From positions 1 through 16,895 of the forward strand of contig JADGJT010000433.1 of NCBI GenBank assembly GCA_027604005.1: a DNA stretch of 16,895 nucleotides, in the 5' to 3' direction. Each line of letters starts with the position of its first letter. Position 1 is the first letter of the stretch. Positions 1 through 9,126 of the stretch are shown here, one piece after another. Source of the DNA: Dinochytrium kinnereticum. Lineage: Eukaryota; Chytridiomycota; Chytridiomycetes; Chytridiales; Chytridiaceae. The notes beneath the pieces were generated by a model. The model was not told the origin of the DNA, searched no databases, and saw nothing but the letters and a program-made list of their open reading frames with translations. Position numbers and translations under genes: made by a program.

Positions 1-225
1 CCCTTTCAATTCGTGTATATCTCGATGAATGAGAAGGTTCCTTGCGCGGACGTACTGCCTGACGCGCTTGAGGTTGAGATATGTCGCCAATAAGCCATTC
101 TAGATATTATTGTTGACTCTTTAACATAAAAATCGGCTAACGAAATCCGGCTAAAGAGGCCATCAGGTTGCGCACATGCTACACATCACAACGATAGATG
201 ATTCTTATTATTTAAGAACAATAGT
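1..225. repeat. Dispersed direct repeat, copy 1
   Basis: This stretch aligns without gaps to 9127-9351 in the same orientation (offset 9126). The first 133 bases are identical. Nine substitutions follow in the remaining 92 bases, starting at position 134, and eight of them are transitions. The similarity stops after 'aatagt'. The copy starts at base 1, so its true left edge may lie outside the window. The sequence shows no transposase, LTR termini or inverted ends. It could be part of an unannotated dispersed element or a segmental duplication. Confidence 0.93.
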
Positions 226-895
226 GCTTGATGCCAGGTGATAGAGTCATGATCGAGTTTCAGGTAAATATGCAATACAATGTGGACGAGTACTAACGTT
301 CTGGGGGGTTTTTCTGGAATCATGGATAAGCTGAGATCAATTATTTGAAATGAGGTTATCTGTTAATTGTAACCGTAATTTTCTTAAAATACTGGCATCT
401 ACGTTGATGATTGCTTCGCGTTACGGCGTACATTCTGTTTTGAGGGAGAATCGCGACTTGGAGGACAATTGCCAAAGTTTTCATCATGCTAGTGACCTGA
501 GAACGTGATTCTTCGGATATCTTCTAACGATGAAGGGGTTTCCCGCTTAACTTTCCCCCCTATGTATGTTATGAAAGATTGTGATTTAATCCGTCGCCCG
601 TTTTTAGTATATCTCCATGGTGGTCTGGTATCGAAGCCCGCTGTTCAGACAATATTTTTGTGTGGTTTCATCGCACCCTGATGCGTTAGGTAGTCATTTA
701 TGTTACAAAAAAAAAACATGGAACGTTCACAGAATATATGGTTCAAGCCAACTTGGCAAGCAAAGTTGAACATAACCAGCAAGAAAAAAGTTCATAACAA
801 GAGAAGATTTTATTTATTAATGATATCGAAAGTAAAAATGGGCTAATAATAATATGATTCAAAGGAGAAGAATAAATAAGGATTGAAAAAAAAAG
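226..895. other. Non-coding, A/T-rich; 3' flank of the 896-2700 gene
   Basis: I see no convincing open frame, RNA gene or known motif here. A short poly-A run lies near 708-717. On the minus strand an AATAAA-like signal (plus strand 'tttatt' at about 813-818) lies about 80 bases past the stop of the minus-strand gene at 896 and is a candidate polyadenylation signal. A faint resemblance between about 296-330 and 9587-9620 was noted but is too weak to extend the repeat. Confidence 0.5.
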
Positions 896-2700
896 TCAGT
901 CCAAGTCCATGCGCCTCGCCATCCAAACCGGAGCAAAAGCAGAGTCCAAGTTATGAATAACGTTCTTGGGTACATACTCAGGAATCGTCAAAGGGGGCAA
1001 ATCAAAAGCACTCTTAATCACCACCTTCTTGGGCGACCTCGGACAAATCTCCATGTCATCGGAAGGTGGGGGAGGCGGCATTAAGAAAGAAAATGATGCA
1101 AGACGCCCTCGCTCAATATCCATCATATCAGGGTCAATCTGCATGGAATCACGGTGAGACCCCTTTGACGCCACCTCCCGATTGCGTCGAAGCCGTTCCT
1201 CAAGAAGTGCTGGACAGAAACTATTATTAGAACAATAGATATTTTTGGAGAAAACAGGGGGTAAATACTCACGAAGGTTTCTCTTTTTACGCAGGTTGTA
1301 ATGCAACCACTTCTTCTCATTTTTGTCAGCCTCAATCTCCGAATCAATGATTGCCACACCGTCCATCAATCTCTGTTTCTTCACTGAGGTGTTACCCGTA
1401 GAGAATAGTCTGTGTGTCAAATCTAACAATAACAAAGCTAAGCCAGGTGGTTGGCGGGTAAACAATGTCCTACCTTCCCTTTCAACGTTTGATTCACCGC
1501 TTAGCGTGGGGCTCGGCAACATCTCATTCGCTGGTTCGGGGGATTAGTAGATGAAAAGGCCAATAAGGAGCGAGTAACTCACAGTGACAGTTGGCAACAA
1601 CAGCTGGAACTGGGGTCATGGCTTGGTTGGTGTGATTAAAAAGTGGCTCAGACATCACACGGTTCTCCGTGGAAGGAGGACTGGGGTACTGGTCAAAGCC
1701 TTTTGGAGGTGGAAAAAACAACAACAAAGGAGGTTTGATCTAATGAATAGCACAATACGCATTGACAGCAGGATATTAGTTACCTTTCGAGTCAACATGG
1801 ATGGGCGTCGGGGACTGGTTACTTTGAAGGATGGGCACTGGAGAATGGCAACCTTGAGCGGCTGCATTGCAACCAAACTCAGGAATCACCTTAGGAATGC
1901 GTGGTGGGCTGAAAATGGTCTCGGTCACTGTATTAACCAAAGCCCAATACAAGCAGTTGGTCATCGAGAGAAAAAGAAAAGCAAAAAGAAAGAAGAGAAA
2001 AGCAGCCTCAAAACCTCCTACCTCGATGAAGGAAGCTCGTCTCATCGCGCGGGGATTGCGTGGGGGAAGGGCTTGAAGCGTAGAACGGATTAAGTGATTG
2101 AGACTGTACTTGAGCGGCATTGGTAGTGGTGGTTGGCGTGAGGTTGGGACTGACCGACGCAGGTGGTGTGGCTATTGTGTCGAAAAAAGGGAAAACATAT
2201 GGGTGGTTGATGACGGAGGGTATGGAAAGGAGGGGAGACAATTGAACTCCACCTACTAGTAAATTCAGTTTCTGGCTGAAGTGCTGGTGTGGACCTGAAA
2301 CTTGTTTGTTCATTGCTACTCCAGCTGGTGGGAGGTGAGCGGTTTGCTGAGAGTGGCAGTGTCAGAAGCTGGAAATGAAGAGGAAGGGAAACACGGAGAG
2401 ATGAGGGGATCACTTACCATTGAGATTAAGCCTCTGCAATCCCAGGGCCAAAACCCAGTCCCTATTTCTATCTTCCATGATCTTTGCTACCTTATCAAAA
2501 GGCGACTCGGCCTCCCTCAAAATCACAGCAACCACCACCTCCTCCTCCTTCTCTCCCTCCCAGCAGACCTCTTCCTTCATCCCCACACAGACAACATCAT
2601 CACCCTCCTCGTCATTTCTCACAAACACAAAGTGAATGGCATTGATGAATGCAAACGCGAGTCCGATGCTCGCCAGGAGCTTGAACACCAGAGAAAGCAT
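896..2700 (-). CDS. Unrecognised 455-aa protein with N-terminal membrane anchor, seven exons
   Basis: I do not recognise this protein. Proposed exons on the minus strand are 2700-2418, 2324-2022, 1927-1784, 1699-1583, 1530-1474, 1422-1273 and 1209-896, giving 1368 nt and 455 residues. Introns have GT-AG ends and are 51-94 bp; donors include GTAAGT, GTAGGA, GTAACT and GTGAGT. Residues about 1-27 form a hydrophobic segment starting MLSLVFKLLASIGLAFAF, either a signal peptide or a type II anchor. An acidic stretch rich in E and V follows. The middle is Ser/Thr/Pro/Gln-rich and probably disordered. The C-terminal third has basic stretches (KKWLHYNLRKKRN, LEERLRRNRE) and a PPPPPS run, and ends in RRMDLD. 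All six introns are phase 1, so the frame survives skipping of any internal exon. The least certain splice is the acceptor of exon 4 (1700); the acceptor of exon 2 could also be 2295. Confidence 0.62.
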
Positions 2701-2781
2701 TATTGTTTTTCAAAGAAGAAATTTCGGAAGTTTTATTATTAATATGTAATAATAAAATAATGCGTTCAAGGACTGAACACC

Positions 2782-3622
2782 TCACGCCATCACCGTGTCC
2801 ACCTGCCAGCGACTCCTCCGATTCCCCATCAAACGGACAACCGCCGATGCCTCTTCAATCTCCGTCTCCTTCTTCAGCGGCCTTCTCATCGTCCCATCCC
2901 GCTTCATTCCTTCACTCCGAACATACTGCCCTGCAAAGACCCCATCATAGGTGAGGGCCTTGAACACGTCCAGAACGGTGGTCCCAGGCTTCACAGCCAC
3001 GTAGGCGCTTTCCTGAGTCACGTTGAAGCAAGTCAAGGCAAGGGGGCTCCGTCGGACCGAAGGAAGGGGGGTGGGATGGGTGTGACGGATTCAAGGTCTT
3101 CAACGGGTGGCAGATAACAGGAGGTCGTAGCATAACTGCAGCCGTTAAGGCGGTCAAAACTCCTGTGCCGCCATGGTTCAAAAGGACATTCTGCGCACGT
3201 TGCCATTCAGACTCCCATTGTAACCCAAGCGACGACGCGTCGAGTCCTGGTGCGAGCTCGGCATAATCATCACCACAATCGTATCGAATCCTCCCGTCCC
3301 TGTCCTCCTCCTGAAGCCAAGCCTCGGCGGCGGCACAGACAGGCACGGCAGCGGCGCTACCTGATTCTTTCATGACAGAGGACCCCGCATCGTTCGTCCC
3401 CAAGATTCGTTGAATATGCCCAGCCGAAGTCGGGAGGTCAGCCTTGTTCAGGGCCAAGAGGATAGGAAACCTGACCTCCAAAAATGAATCAACAACTCTT
3501 GCTGCGTGAGCCAACGTCCAGTGAGCTGCATAGGTGCGGTCAACCTCCTGGTCCAAGCCTCCGTTTCTAATGGCCTTGCCAATTCAGCCACTGAGGACCT
3601 TGATACCCGCTGTACATGCTGA
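2782..3622 (-). pseudogene. Truncated Obg/YchF-type GTPase (YGR210C-like), C-terminal half with TGS domain
   Basis: This is the C-terminal half of an Obg/YchF-family GTPase of the fungal YGR210C-like type, proteins that bind purine nucleotides and associate with ribosomes. The G4 motif NKAD lies in FPILLALNKADLP (about 3448-3437). It is followed by a G5-like stretch (VPVCAAAEAWL) and the family segment GGTGVLTALTAAVMLRPPV. A TGS-like domain then contains VTQESAYVAVKPGTTVLDVF and ends in RRSRWQVDTVMA, with the stop at 2782. Damage is visible in three places: an in-frame TGA at 3586-3584 between VLSG and IGKAIRNGG, a frame change near 3050 between the G domain and the TGS part, and no G1, G2 or G3 motif upstream. 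Loss of the P-loop would remove nucleotide binding. The next gene starts only about 80 bp downstream at 2700. An undetected intron could explain the frame change, but not the missing N-terminal half. Confidence 0.75.
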
Positions 3623-3955
3623 TGACTTTTGAAGGCCGTCGAATGATAGACAATCAGTTCTTGATGATGGTCCTAAGGATCCAAACATTGCCGAATATTT
3701 CGCTCATCTCAACAATTATCATTCATAGGATACAAGCTGGATGTATCGCCAATCCTAGCAAATGTGCTCATATGCTTATCGCCCATCCCCGCCGCGTCAG
3801 CAACGCGAATGAGCACATCAGCATCACTAAGGCAATTTAGAAACTGATTTCACCCTTCACCGATCAACACAGGCTCCAGGGACGAGCCTCACAACATCCT
3901 TCGCAAAGCAAGGGTAATATAACTCTTTGCTGCATGGGCTTCCAAGCGGATAGAA
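3623..3955. other. Intergenic, possibly decayed coding DNA
   Basis: No intact gene is visible. A short plus-strand stretch (about 3640-3720) reads as protein-like sequence containing DDGPKDPNIAEYFAHL, then hits a stop and continues with several more. It may be another relic but matches no family I recognise. The missing N-terminal half of the adjacent GTPase was not found here. Confidence 0.3.
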
Positions 3956-4790
3956 TCATTCTTTTCGACCTGCCCGTATCCTTGGCCTAATTTTAGGTCC
4001 AATATTGTGAATGATGTCGGGTAACCTTGGCTTGACGGGACCACCATTAGAAATCGAAAATAAAGACTTCTCTTCGGATGGTTTGCGTATCAAACCAATA
4101 GCGCGCCACCATATGCCTCGGGAGGATTTTGACGTAGGCAAGGTTGATACTGAGACGAAGATGAAAGCGTCAAGGTGGTATTCTTCGTTTTCCCACTCGT
4201 CAGAGTCGGAATCAAGTTACCAGCATTTATCCGAAGTTCTTGCAACACTTGCTGAGCAGTACATGTCGCCTCAAACAGCATAGAAGACCCAAAATGCGGG
4301 GGCAATGGATCGAAATGCAGACGAAACAAGAGAGGATATGCAGGAAAAAGAGAAATATAAAGACCGTATTTCATGATGCAACTTGAGGTGCGAAGGTCAT
4401 TCAAGATAGTTGAACCGAGGCGGAAAATAAGATGAAGCGATTAACCTTGCATCCTCGGAAAAGTGAGAAATCATCTCTATAGATCGCTGACATAGTTTCC
4501 AACACCTCTGTCAGAACTTCTTTTCCAACCTCGAAAGGTCTCGAGCCTAGTAGATGAATGAGAAAATAAACACCAATATCTTCGGCACTTGTAGTCATCG
4601 CATGGCCTTGGTAATAATAATACCGTTCGTAATCTTCAATGGTGCTCTCAGCATTTCTACAAAACTCCTTAGCCTCAACAAGGCCATTCGCTGATCCATT
4701 AGAATGCAGGGATCGAATCTAGTGAAAGGCTTTCTCGGCTAATTGAAGGTTTTCGCAGGGTGTAAGATCAGTGAGGAGGCAGCAATCCAT
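3956..4790 (-). pseudogene. Broken unrecognised protein gene
   Basis: Three protein-like segments on the minus strand appear to belong to one damaged gene. The first starts at an ATG at 4790 (MDCCLLTDLTPCENLQLAEK), meets an in-frame TAG at 4721-4719, then stays open as far as YRDDFSLFRGCK near 4450. No GT donor exists in the first segment to splice out the TAG. A probable intron (GTTAAT...TCAAG) follows. The second segment includes FGSSMLFEATCTAQQVLQEL (about 4380-4220). The third, in another frame, begins DSDSDEWENEEYHLDAF near 4215 and ends at the stop at 3956. No family is recognised. The IGLIRKPSEEKS stretch in the last segment resembles a P-loop only superficially. An alternative is a working gene that starts at MTTSAEDIGVYF (4598), but the later frame break would remain. 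Confidence 0.42.
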
Positions 4791-5713
4791 GCAATTCAGG
4801 GGAATCTTGAAGAAGGGGAAGCGGGATATATGCTATGGCCACACCAGCTGAATCCGATTAGCCCTCAAGGGGCTAACTCTCTCCCAAATGCTCAGAATTC
4901 TAAGGCTCGTAAAGATTTGACCAGCCTATGAACGACGAGGATGCGTAGCGGTTGGAACAGAGCAAGACCGCTGTGTGATAGTTTTGTTTTGTCATGTTGA
5001 ATACAAGAGGATTACAGTGGACGGATGATGGATGGATGGATGGATGGATGGATGAAAGGATGCCCCTTAGGGACGCCATGGGTCGTATGGAATTCGCCGC
5101 TTTTTCAAGATGGAATCAACTGGAGGTAGAGTCCTCAAAATTGCCTCTGCGTATCAAGCTGTCCAGCAGATAAAGAGCCGAATATCGGTTGGAAAGGCTG
5201 ATCTGCGATCTGCTCAAGGCATGCAATCAGCAGAAGATTTATCGGCAACGGCACATAAGATGCAACGATCAGCGACGTTGTCGATGGTGGATCCAATCCA
5301 CCTATACCTGAAGGTCATAGAGCCCCCATTGATCCTGGTCGCTGATACCTCCTCCGTGTGGGTTCTCTACCAACAATCCAGCCAGCCGACCAAGTGCTAT
5401 CGAAAGCGAAAGAGGGCACTACCGTAAGACAAACCAACAGATCTTTGATCCTTGAAATGGGCACTAGGAATGGCAACGGCCAGACGTTGACGAATCAATC
5501 ACTATCACCATCACTATTTGGGACTGCATCCAACGGCGTTGATTCATGAAAAACCATCCACACAGCATTCATTGCATCTGCTCGTTGTATTCAGTATTGC
5601 ATTCGTTGGGTTGCATCACATCTCATCGATATCGATTCTCTCTTCGCATCCGCAAGTGTTGCATATCAGTACTGGCATAAACCTTTCCGATTGACATTCA
5701 AGAGGTTGCCACA
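4791..5713. other. Intergenic with microsatellite; no gene assigned
   Basis: Open frames of 60-105 codons occur on the plus strand (for example 5110-5427), but they have no domain, no clear splice partners and unremarkable composition, so I do not call them genes. The stretch from about 5430 to 5713 is rich in cat/cac motifs and could be the upstream region of the broken membrane-protein gene that follows. Confidence 0.35.
5027..5054. repeat. (GGAT)n microsatellite
   Basis: About seven head-to-tail GGAT/ATGG tetranucleotides are directly visible, with imperfect flanks on either side (ggacggatg before, gatgaaagg after). Confidence 0.95.
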
Positions 5714-6579
5714 ATGATCATCATAGGCATTTAGAACGCTTTATTCTCGGTATACCTTGTTTTTGGAAAGGTATTGACGGTTTCAAACTTGCCATGATAG
5801 TGAACAGTGCGTTGGTTGTGAATGGGATCATGCTTGTACTGTTACTATTGGCTTTCCGAGTTACTGCCATTTCTTCGGGTTCACTCGATATGCAGCATGT
5901 TAGAGTTTTCCCAATGGTTCTTTCATTCGTCCCTTCGGTTATTGGATTTTACCTTAATGTTTTGGCATCTTGATTTGCTTTAGTGCGATGTTTCTTTTCT
6001 ATGATTTTTATGCGTCTCATCTTGATGGATGTGTTAAATAATCTTCTTTTCTTGAAGGGAAACTGCATTTTACAGTGATTTTTACTCAACTTGGACAGTA
6101 AGAGGCCGCGACGTTAGGATGTCTTCTGCTCGACAGACTTTGTCTAACCTATTCTGCTTCAGTCAACTGACCTTTGCCTCTGTTTTGGACTGCATCAACG
6201 CCGTTATCACCTCTGGCTCCGAAATCCTAGTACCTTAGGGACACTTTCCCCAGGCAACTGCTTATACTTTTATGGTTTTATTGGGCAGTGGTTAGTTGCA
6301 CCAAACCACGCCTGCTCGGACTCAGCTCCTTCCAATTGGCGATACTTAATGTCGTCGTCACCTTCCTTGCGGCTGCATTCTCTTACAGCATCGATGGGCT
6401 TGCGAGAAGATTCGAATGTTGAGATTCCGCTGTGGATAGCCATTTCCATCTATTTCTGTTTGATCTTGGTTAATACCGCCACTATTGGGTCGAAGTTAGC
6501 TGTTGTAGGAGTCCCGGGACACTATTGCTGTATAAATCCTCCTCTGCCTCTCTTTTTCCTTTTCCAACTGCTTCATTAG
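5714..6579 (+). pseudogene. Decayed multi-pass membrane protein gene
   Basis: Several adjacent plus-strand stretches encode hydrophobic helices but are separated by stops or frame changes. An ATG at 5714 is closed by TAG after six codons, although the same frame then reads NALFSVYLVFGKVLTVSN. An ORF at 5794-5973 (59 aa) contains NGIMLVLLLLAF and VRVFPMVLSFVPSVIGFY. A short ORF at 6119-6238 follows. The stretch 6240-6422 contains LLILLWFYWAVVSC and FQLAILNVVVTFLAAAFSYS. The next frame carries IPLWIAISIYFCLILVNTAT (about 6422-6481). The order of about five potential membrane helices on one strand suggests an integral membrane protein, perhaps a receptor- or transporter-like one, but I cannot name the family. 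Some breaks could be introns; the early in-frame TAG argues for decay. Confidence 0.4.
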
Positions 6580-7312
6580 CCCTGACATTCATTGTGCCTC
6601 TTAACCCACATCAGTTCGATACAGCTTAACACACGCCCAACTTAATTTTGTCATCTTTACATTGTTCTGTAATCCCTTCTGGTCTTTAGTGTCTGCATTC
6701 GACCGTTAGAGGAATACTTAGATGTCTTCCTCAAGAAACACTCAAGGTAGTAGAGATAACGGCGACTGCTACGTATGAATTTATACTAGATACTGGCGAC
6801 TTTATGTTGCGTATCTATCTACCGTTAACGCTCCCACTTAATTGGCCATTGAGAAATGGTCGCGGTATATCTCTCTTGTGGACGGACGTTGAATGTCACT
6901 TTCATTAGATGGGCTGTGCATGAGGAGCTCATGCATGTAGATTTTAAGAAACAGTAGTAAAGTCCTGCCTCTCTACGATATTGGTATATATTTTTTGACT
7001 GCCAAGAGTAAGAATACTTAATTAAAAGACCAGTACAATAAATAAAGAATATTATAATTTAGGATTAAAGTAAATAATATTTCGATAAAAGAAACTACAG
7101 GTGATGGACACATCCTGTTGAAGTCTATATGAATCTCCTGCCGATATCAGTCGTGTTCCCCAGACACTTGTGTCTGAAAGTGTGAACAAGGACCAGCCTT
7201 GTCACACATACGACACGCGCCCCGTTTTTGAACCATCAACTGGGATCACCACGTCTTCCCTATCTCATCACCCACCTCCCCTGTTATCATTGCCCTCTTA
7301 GTTTGAGGGGAA
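6580..7312. other. Non-coding, A/T-rich stretch ending in a polypurine tract
   Basis: No gene is visible. The segment around 7015-7085 is strongly A/T-rich (tta, taa and aaa runs). The last bases before 7313 read 'tttgaggggaa', a purine run placed exactly where the polypurine tract of a Copia-type retroelement lies, just before the start of its 3' LTR. About 200 bp upstream could be retroelement internal DNA, but no integrase, reverse transcriptase or RNase H reading frame is present. Confidence 0.45.
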
Positions 7313-7683
7313 TGTTGTGTGCGTACGCCGACGCCGAAGGCGTCTTAAATGTCTTTTTCTTTTTCGTTTTCTTTTTAGAATTCTTTTGTTATTTTTCCAG
7401 TTAACCCTTGGCTGCTATTATCATGTCTTTATTTTATTGTGATTGTTGGAAGGTGGATGTCATGATGAGATCATGATGATGTGAGAGCATGGAGGGGATA
7501 TAAAATGACGACCCCTCTGTAATAAAAATACAATCTGAATCATCAGAACAAAAAGTCTTCTACCAGAACAAAAACACCCAGCGAACAAACAAGGACAAGC
7601 TCTAGGGTGAGGCTCTGCCCCAATCCCTGTCCGGGGGCACTTTGCCCGCCGTGATTCTTTATTCTTTTAAGTGCTTCAATACA
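7313..7683 (+). mobile_element. Probable Copia-type LTR (solo or truncated element)
   Basis: The stretch starts TGTTGTGTGCG directly after a polypurine run and could end at ...CTTCAATACA (TG...CA). It has the internal order of an LTR: a U3-like section with a short perfect hairpin (gacgcc-gaa-ggcgtc, 7330-7344), a TATA box at 7499-7505, an AATAAA at 7521-7526, and a G/C-rich tail (tgtccgggggcactttgccc, about 7628-7647). The tail recurs inverted at 16806-16881. No second LTR, primer-binding site or target-site duplication was found, so this is a solo LTR or a fragment. The right boundary is uncertain: the shared block ends at 7669, and the TG...CA end would be 7683. Confidence 0.58.
7499..7505 (+). 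promoter_or_regulatory. TATA box inside the LTR
   Basis: TATAAAA lies about 190 bases after the proposed LTR start and about 16 bases before an AATAAA. This is the usual U3/R arrangement of an LTR promoter and would drive plus-strand transcription. Confidence 0.5.
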
Positions 7684-8543
7684 TCCGGCCTGATATAAAA
7701 TGTCATGGTAGACAGTAGGCACGTAGACAAGAGCGAAATTATGCGCCACGGACCACAAGGGCATAATGACCTCCCATGGTCCGTAGTGGCACAGGTACCT
7801 GGGGTACCCGACTGGCCAAACCTCACCATCAATCTCCTCCACAACGCTGTGAAGGGGGATCGGCGGATGGCACACGTACACGGGGCCACTGCTTTGCTGG
7901 GCATCAGCTGCCGGTGTGGCCAGCGCGGTGGGAATAAACTTCGCGGCGTGAACATTCAAGCCACTTTTGGCAGCTGAACAGCTAGCCAGCTTCTTGATCT
8001 GCGTTGTCCCGACAGCGTGGTCATTGTGAACTGAGAAGCAGGGCTTCACAGCCAAAACGGAAGGGTGGGGTTCTGCAGCCTTCCTGTCGAATCTCAAAAC
8101 ACTCTGTTCGTCAAAGGAAGAGACGGAAAAGGAAAAGAAATAAAAAGGATGAGACCCAAGCAGATAGGAAAACTAAGAACAACAAACCTTCGCGGTGACC
8201 ACATCACCGCCATTCAGCGTCGCGCTGGAGTCATCTTTAGAAATAATCTTGACCATCTTGGTCTTTTTGGGTGTCCTCTGCTGGCGCAATGTTGTAGAGG
8301 CTGGCCCTCCATCGTTGGACCCTCGAGGAGAAGCCTCGCCATCGGAAAAGCCACGGATTGGCAACGACATAAGAGGCATCTGCAAAGTTGTTAGCGCTTG
8401 CATAGTCCCATCATATTACTTGCAGACCTTGCTGGTGGTTTTGATATAGGAAAAGGTGGTTTTGACTGCTGCTGGCGATCGCAGACTGCGCGGCCGGTTG
8501 GTAGAATGTGGGTGAAGGGACTTCGTAGGCTGGTCCAGCTTGC
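7543..8543 (-). CDS. Unrecognised protein, C-terminus overprinted by LTR sequence
   Basis: I do not recognise this protein. Suggested minus-strand exons are about 8543-8420, 8379-8188 and 8103-7543, with introns of 40 bp (GTAATA...TTGCAG) and 84 bp (GTTTGT...AACAG), both phase 0. Starting at the ATG at 8379 (MPLMSLPIRGFSDGE) gives 250 residues. The exon further upstream (reading PAYEVPSPTFYQPAAQSAIA) is open and joins in frame, so the true start may be farther left; its own start is not resolved. The N-terminal part is Ser/Gln/Pro-rich and includes a basic patch (TPKKTKMVKIISK). The second half contains GPVYVCHPPIPLHSVVEEID and YPRYLCHYGPWEVIMPLWSV, which look like genuine folded-domain sequence. 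From about 7683 down to the stop at 7543 the frame lies within the proposed LTR, so the last 46 or so residues are probably not original. It may be a gene truncated by LTR insertion. Confidence 0.42.
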
Positions 8544-9126
8544 CTCAGAAGTGAAAGGCGGCGTTATAGAACGAGTGGAAAAGTGATGTAAGACTCTATG
8601 ACGAGACCAAAGGTAAGAAGGTACAATGGGCTAGGCGTCACAAATTAGAGTGATGATAGGCCGAAAAGATGACTTTACCTACAGTTATGCAGATGCGATG
8701 GCGATGATCCAGGCGATACAAGAGGGTGGGAGCTGGGGCGGATGGGTTGTGAGTGGGTGCTCTGAGTTATGGCAATGGGTAAGTTTGAGTTGAGGAAAGA
8801 ATTCAGGCTGAGATGCTGCGAGCGTTGACAAGACTTCTGTCAGATAGAAACAGAAGTAAGTGGAGGGTTAGATTGGGCATTCGGTGGCTATGTTGTCCTT
8901 TGACGTGCGTTCATATCACCTTGATGCAAATCGCCCTTTGTTCTCATTCTGGTGATCTTGGTGGATGATTCGATTCACGTTTTACCGCTTGATGCCCAAG
9001 AGGTGGTTTGAATACGTCGATACTGGCATTGCCCTCCGCAGAGATGCTCGCCAGGTCCTTTCAGAAGGATGTGGACAACGCATGGATTCTCGATAATCCC
9101 AATAAAATCGTTAACAGCAATGCGAC
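8544..9126. other. Upstream region of the 7.5-8.5 kb minus-strand gene
   Basis: No independent gene is called. On the minus strand about 54 codons are open from near 8840 to a GTAAAG donor near 8683, rich in Ser, Pro and His. It could be a further upstream exon but has no ATG, so it may equally be 5' untranslated DNA. Minus-strand open frames also cross from about 9000 into the 9127 repeat, without any recognisable domain. Confidence 0.3.

Noticed and set aside
3956..4141. IGLIRKPSEEKS as a mutated P-loop of the neighbouring GTPase
   Set aside because: It resembles the YGR210C-like G1 motif in spacing, but the frame extends upstream into an acidic stretch of another protein, the key GK is replaced by EK, and only about 330 bp separate it from the GTPase half, too little for the missing part.
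5110..5427. 105-codon plus-strand open frame
   Set aside because: It has no recognisable domain, splice partners or biased composition, and its length is within chance expectation for this DNA.
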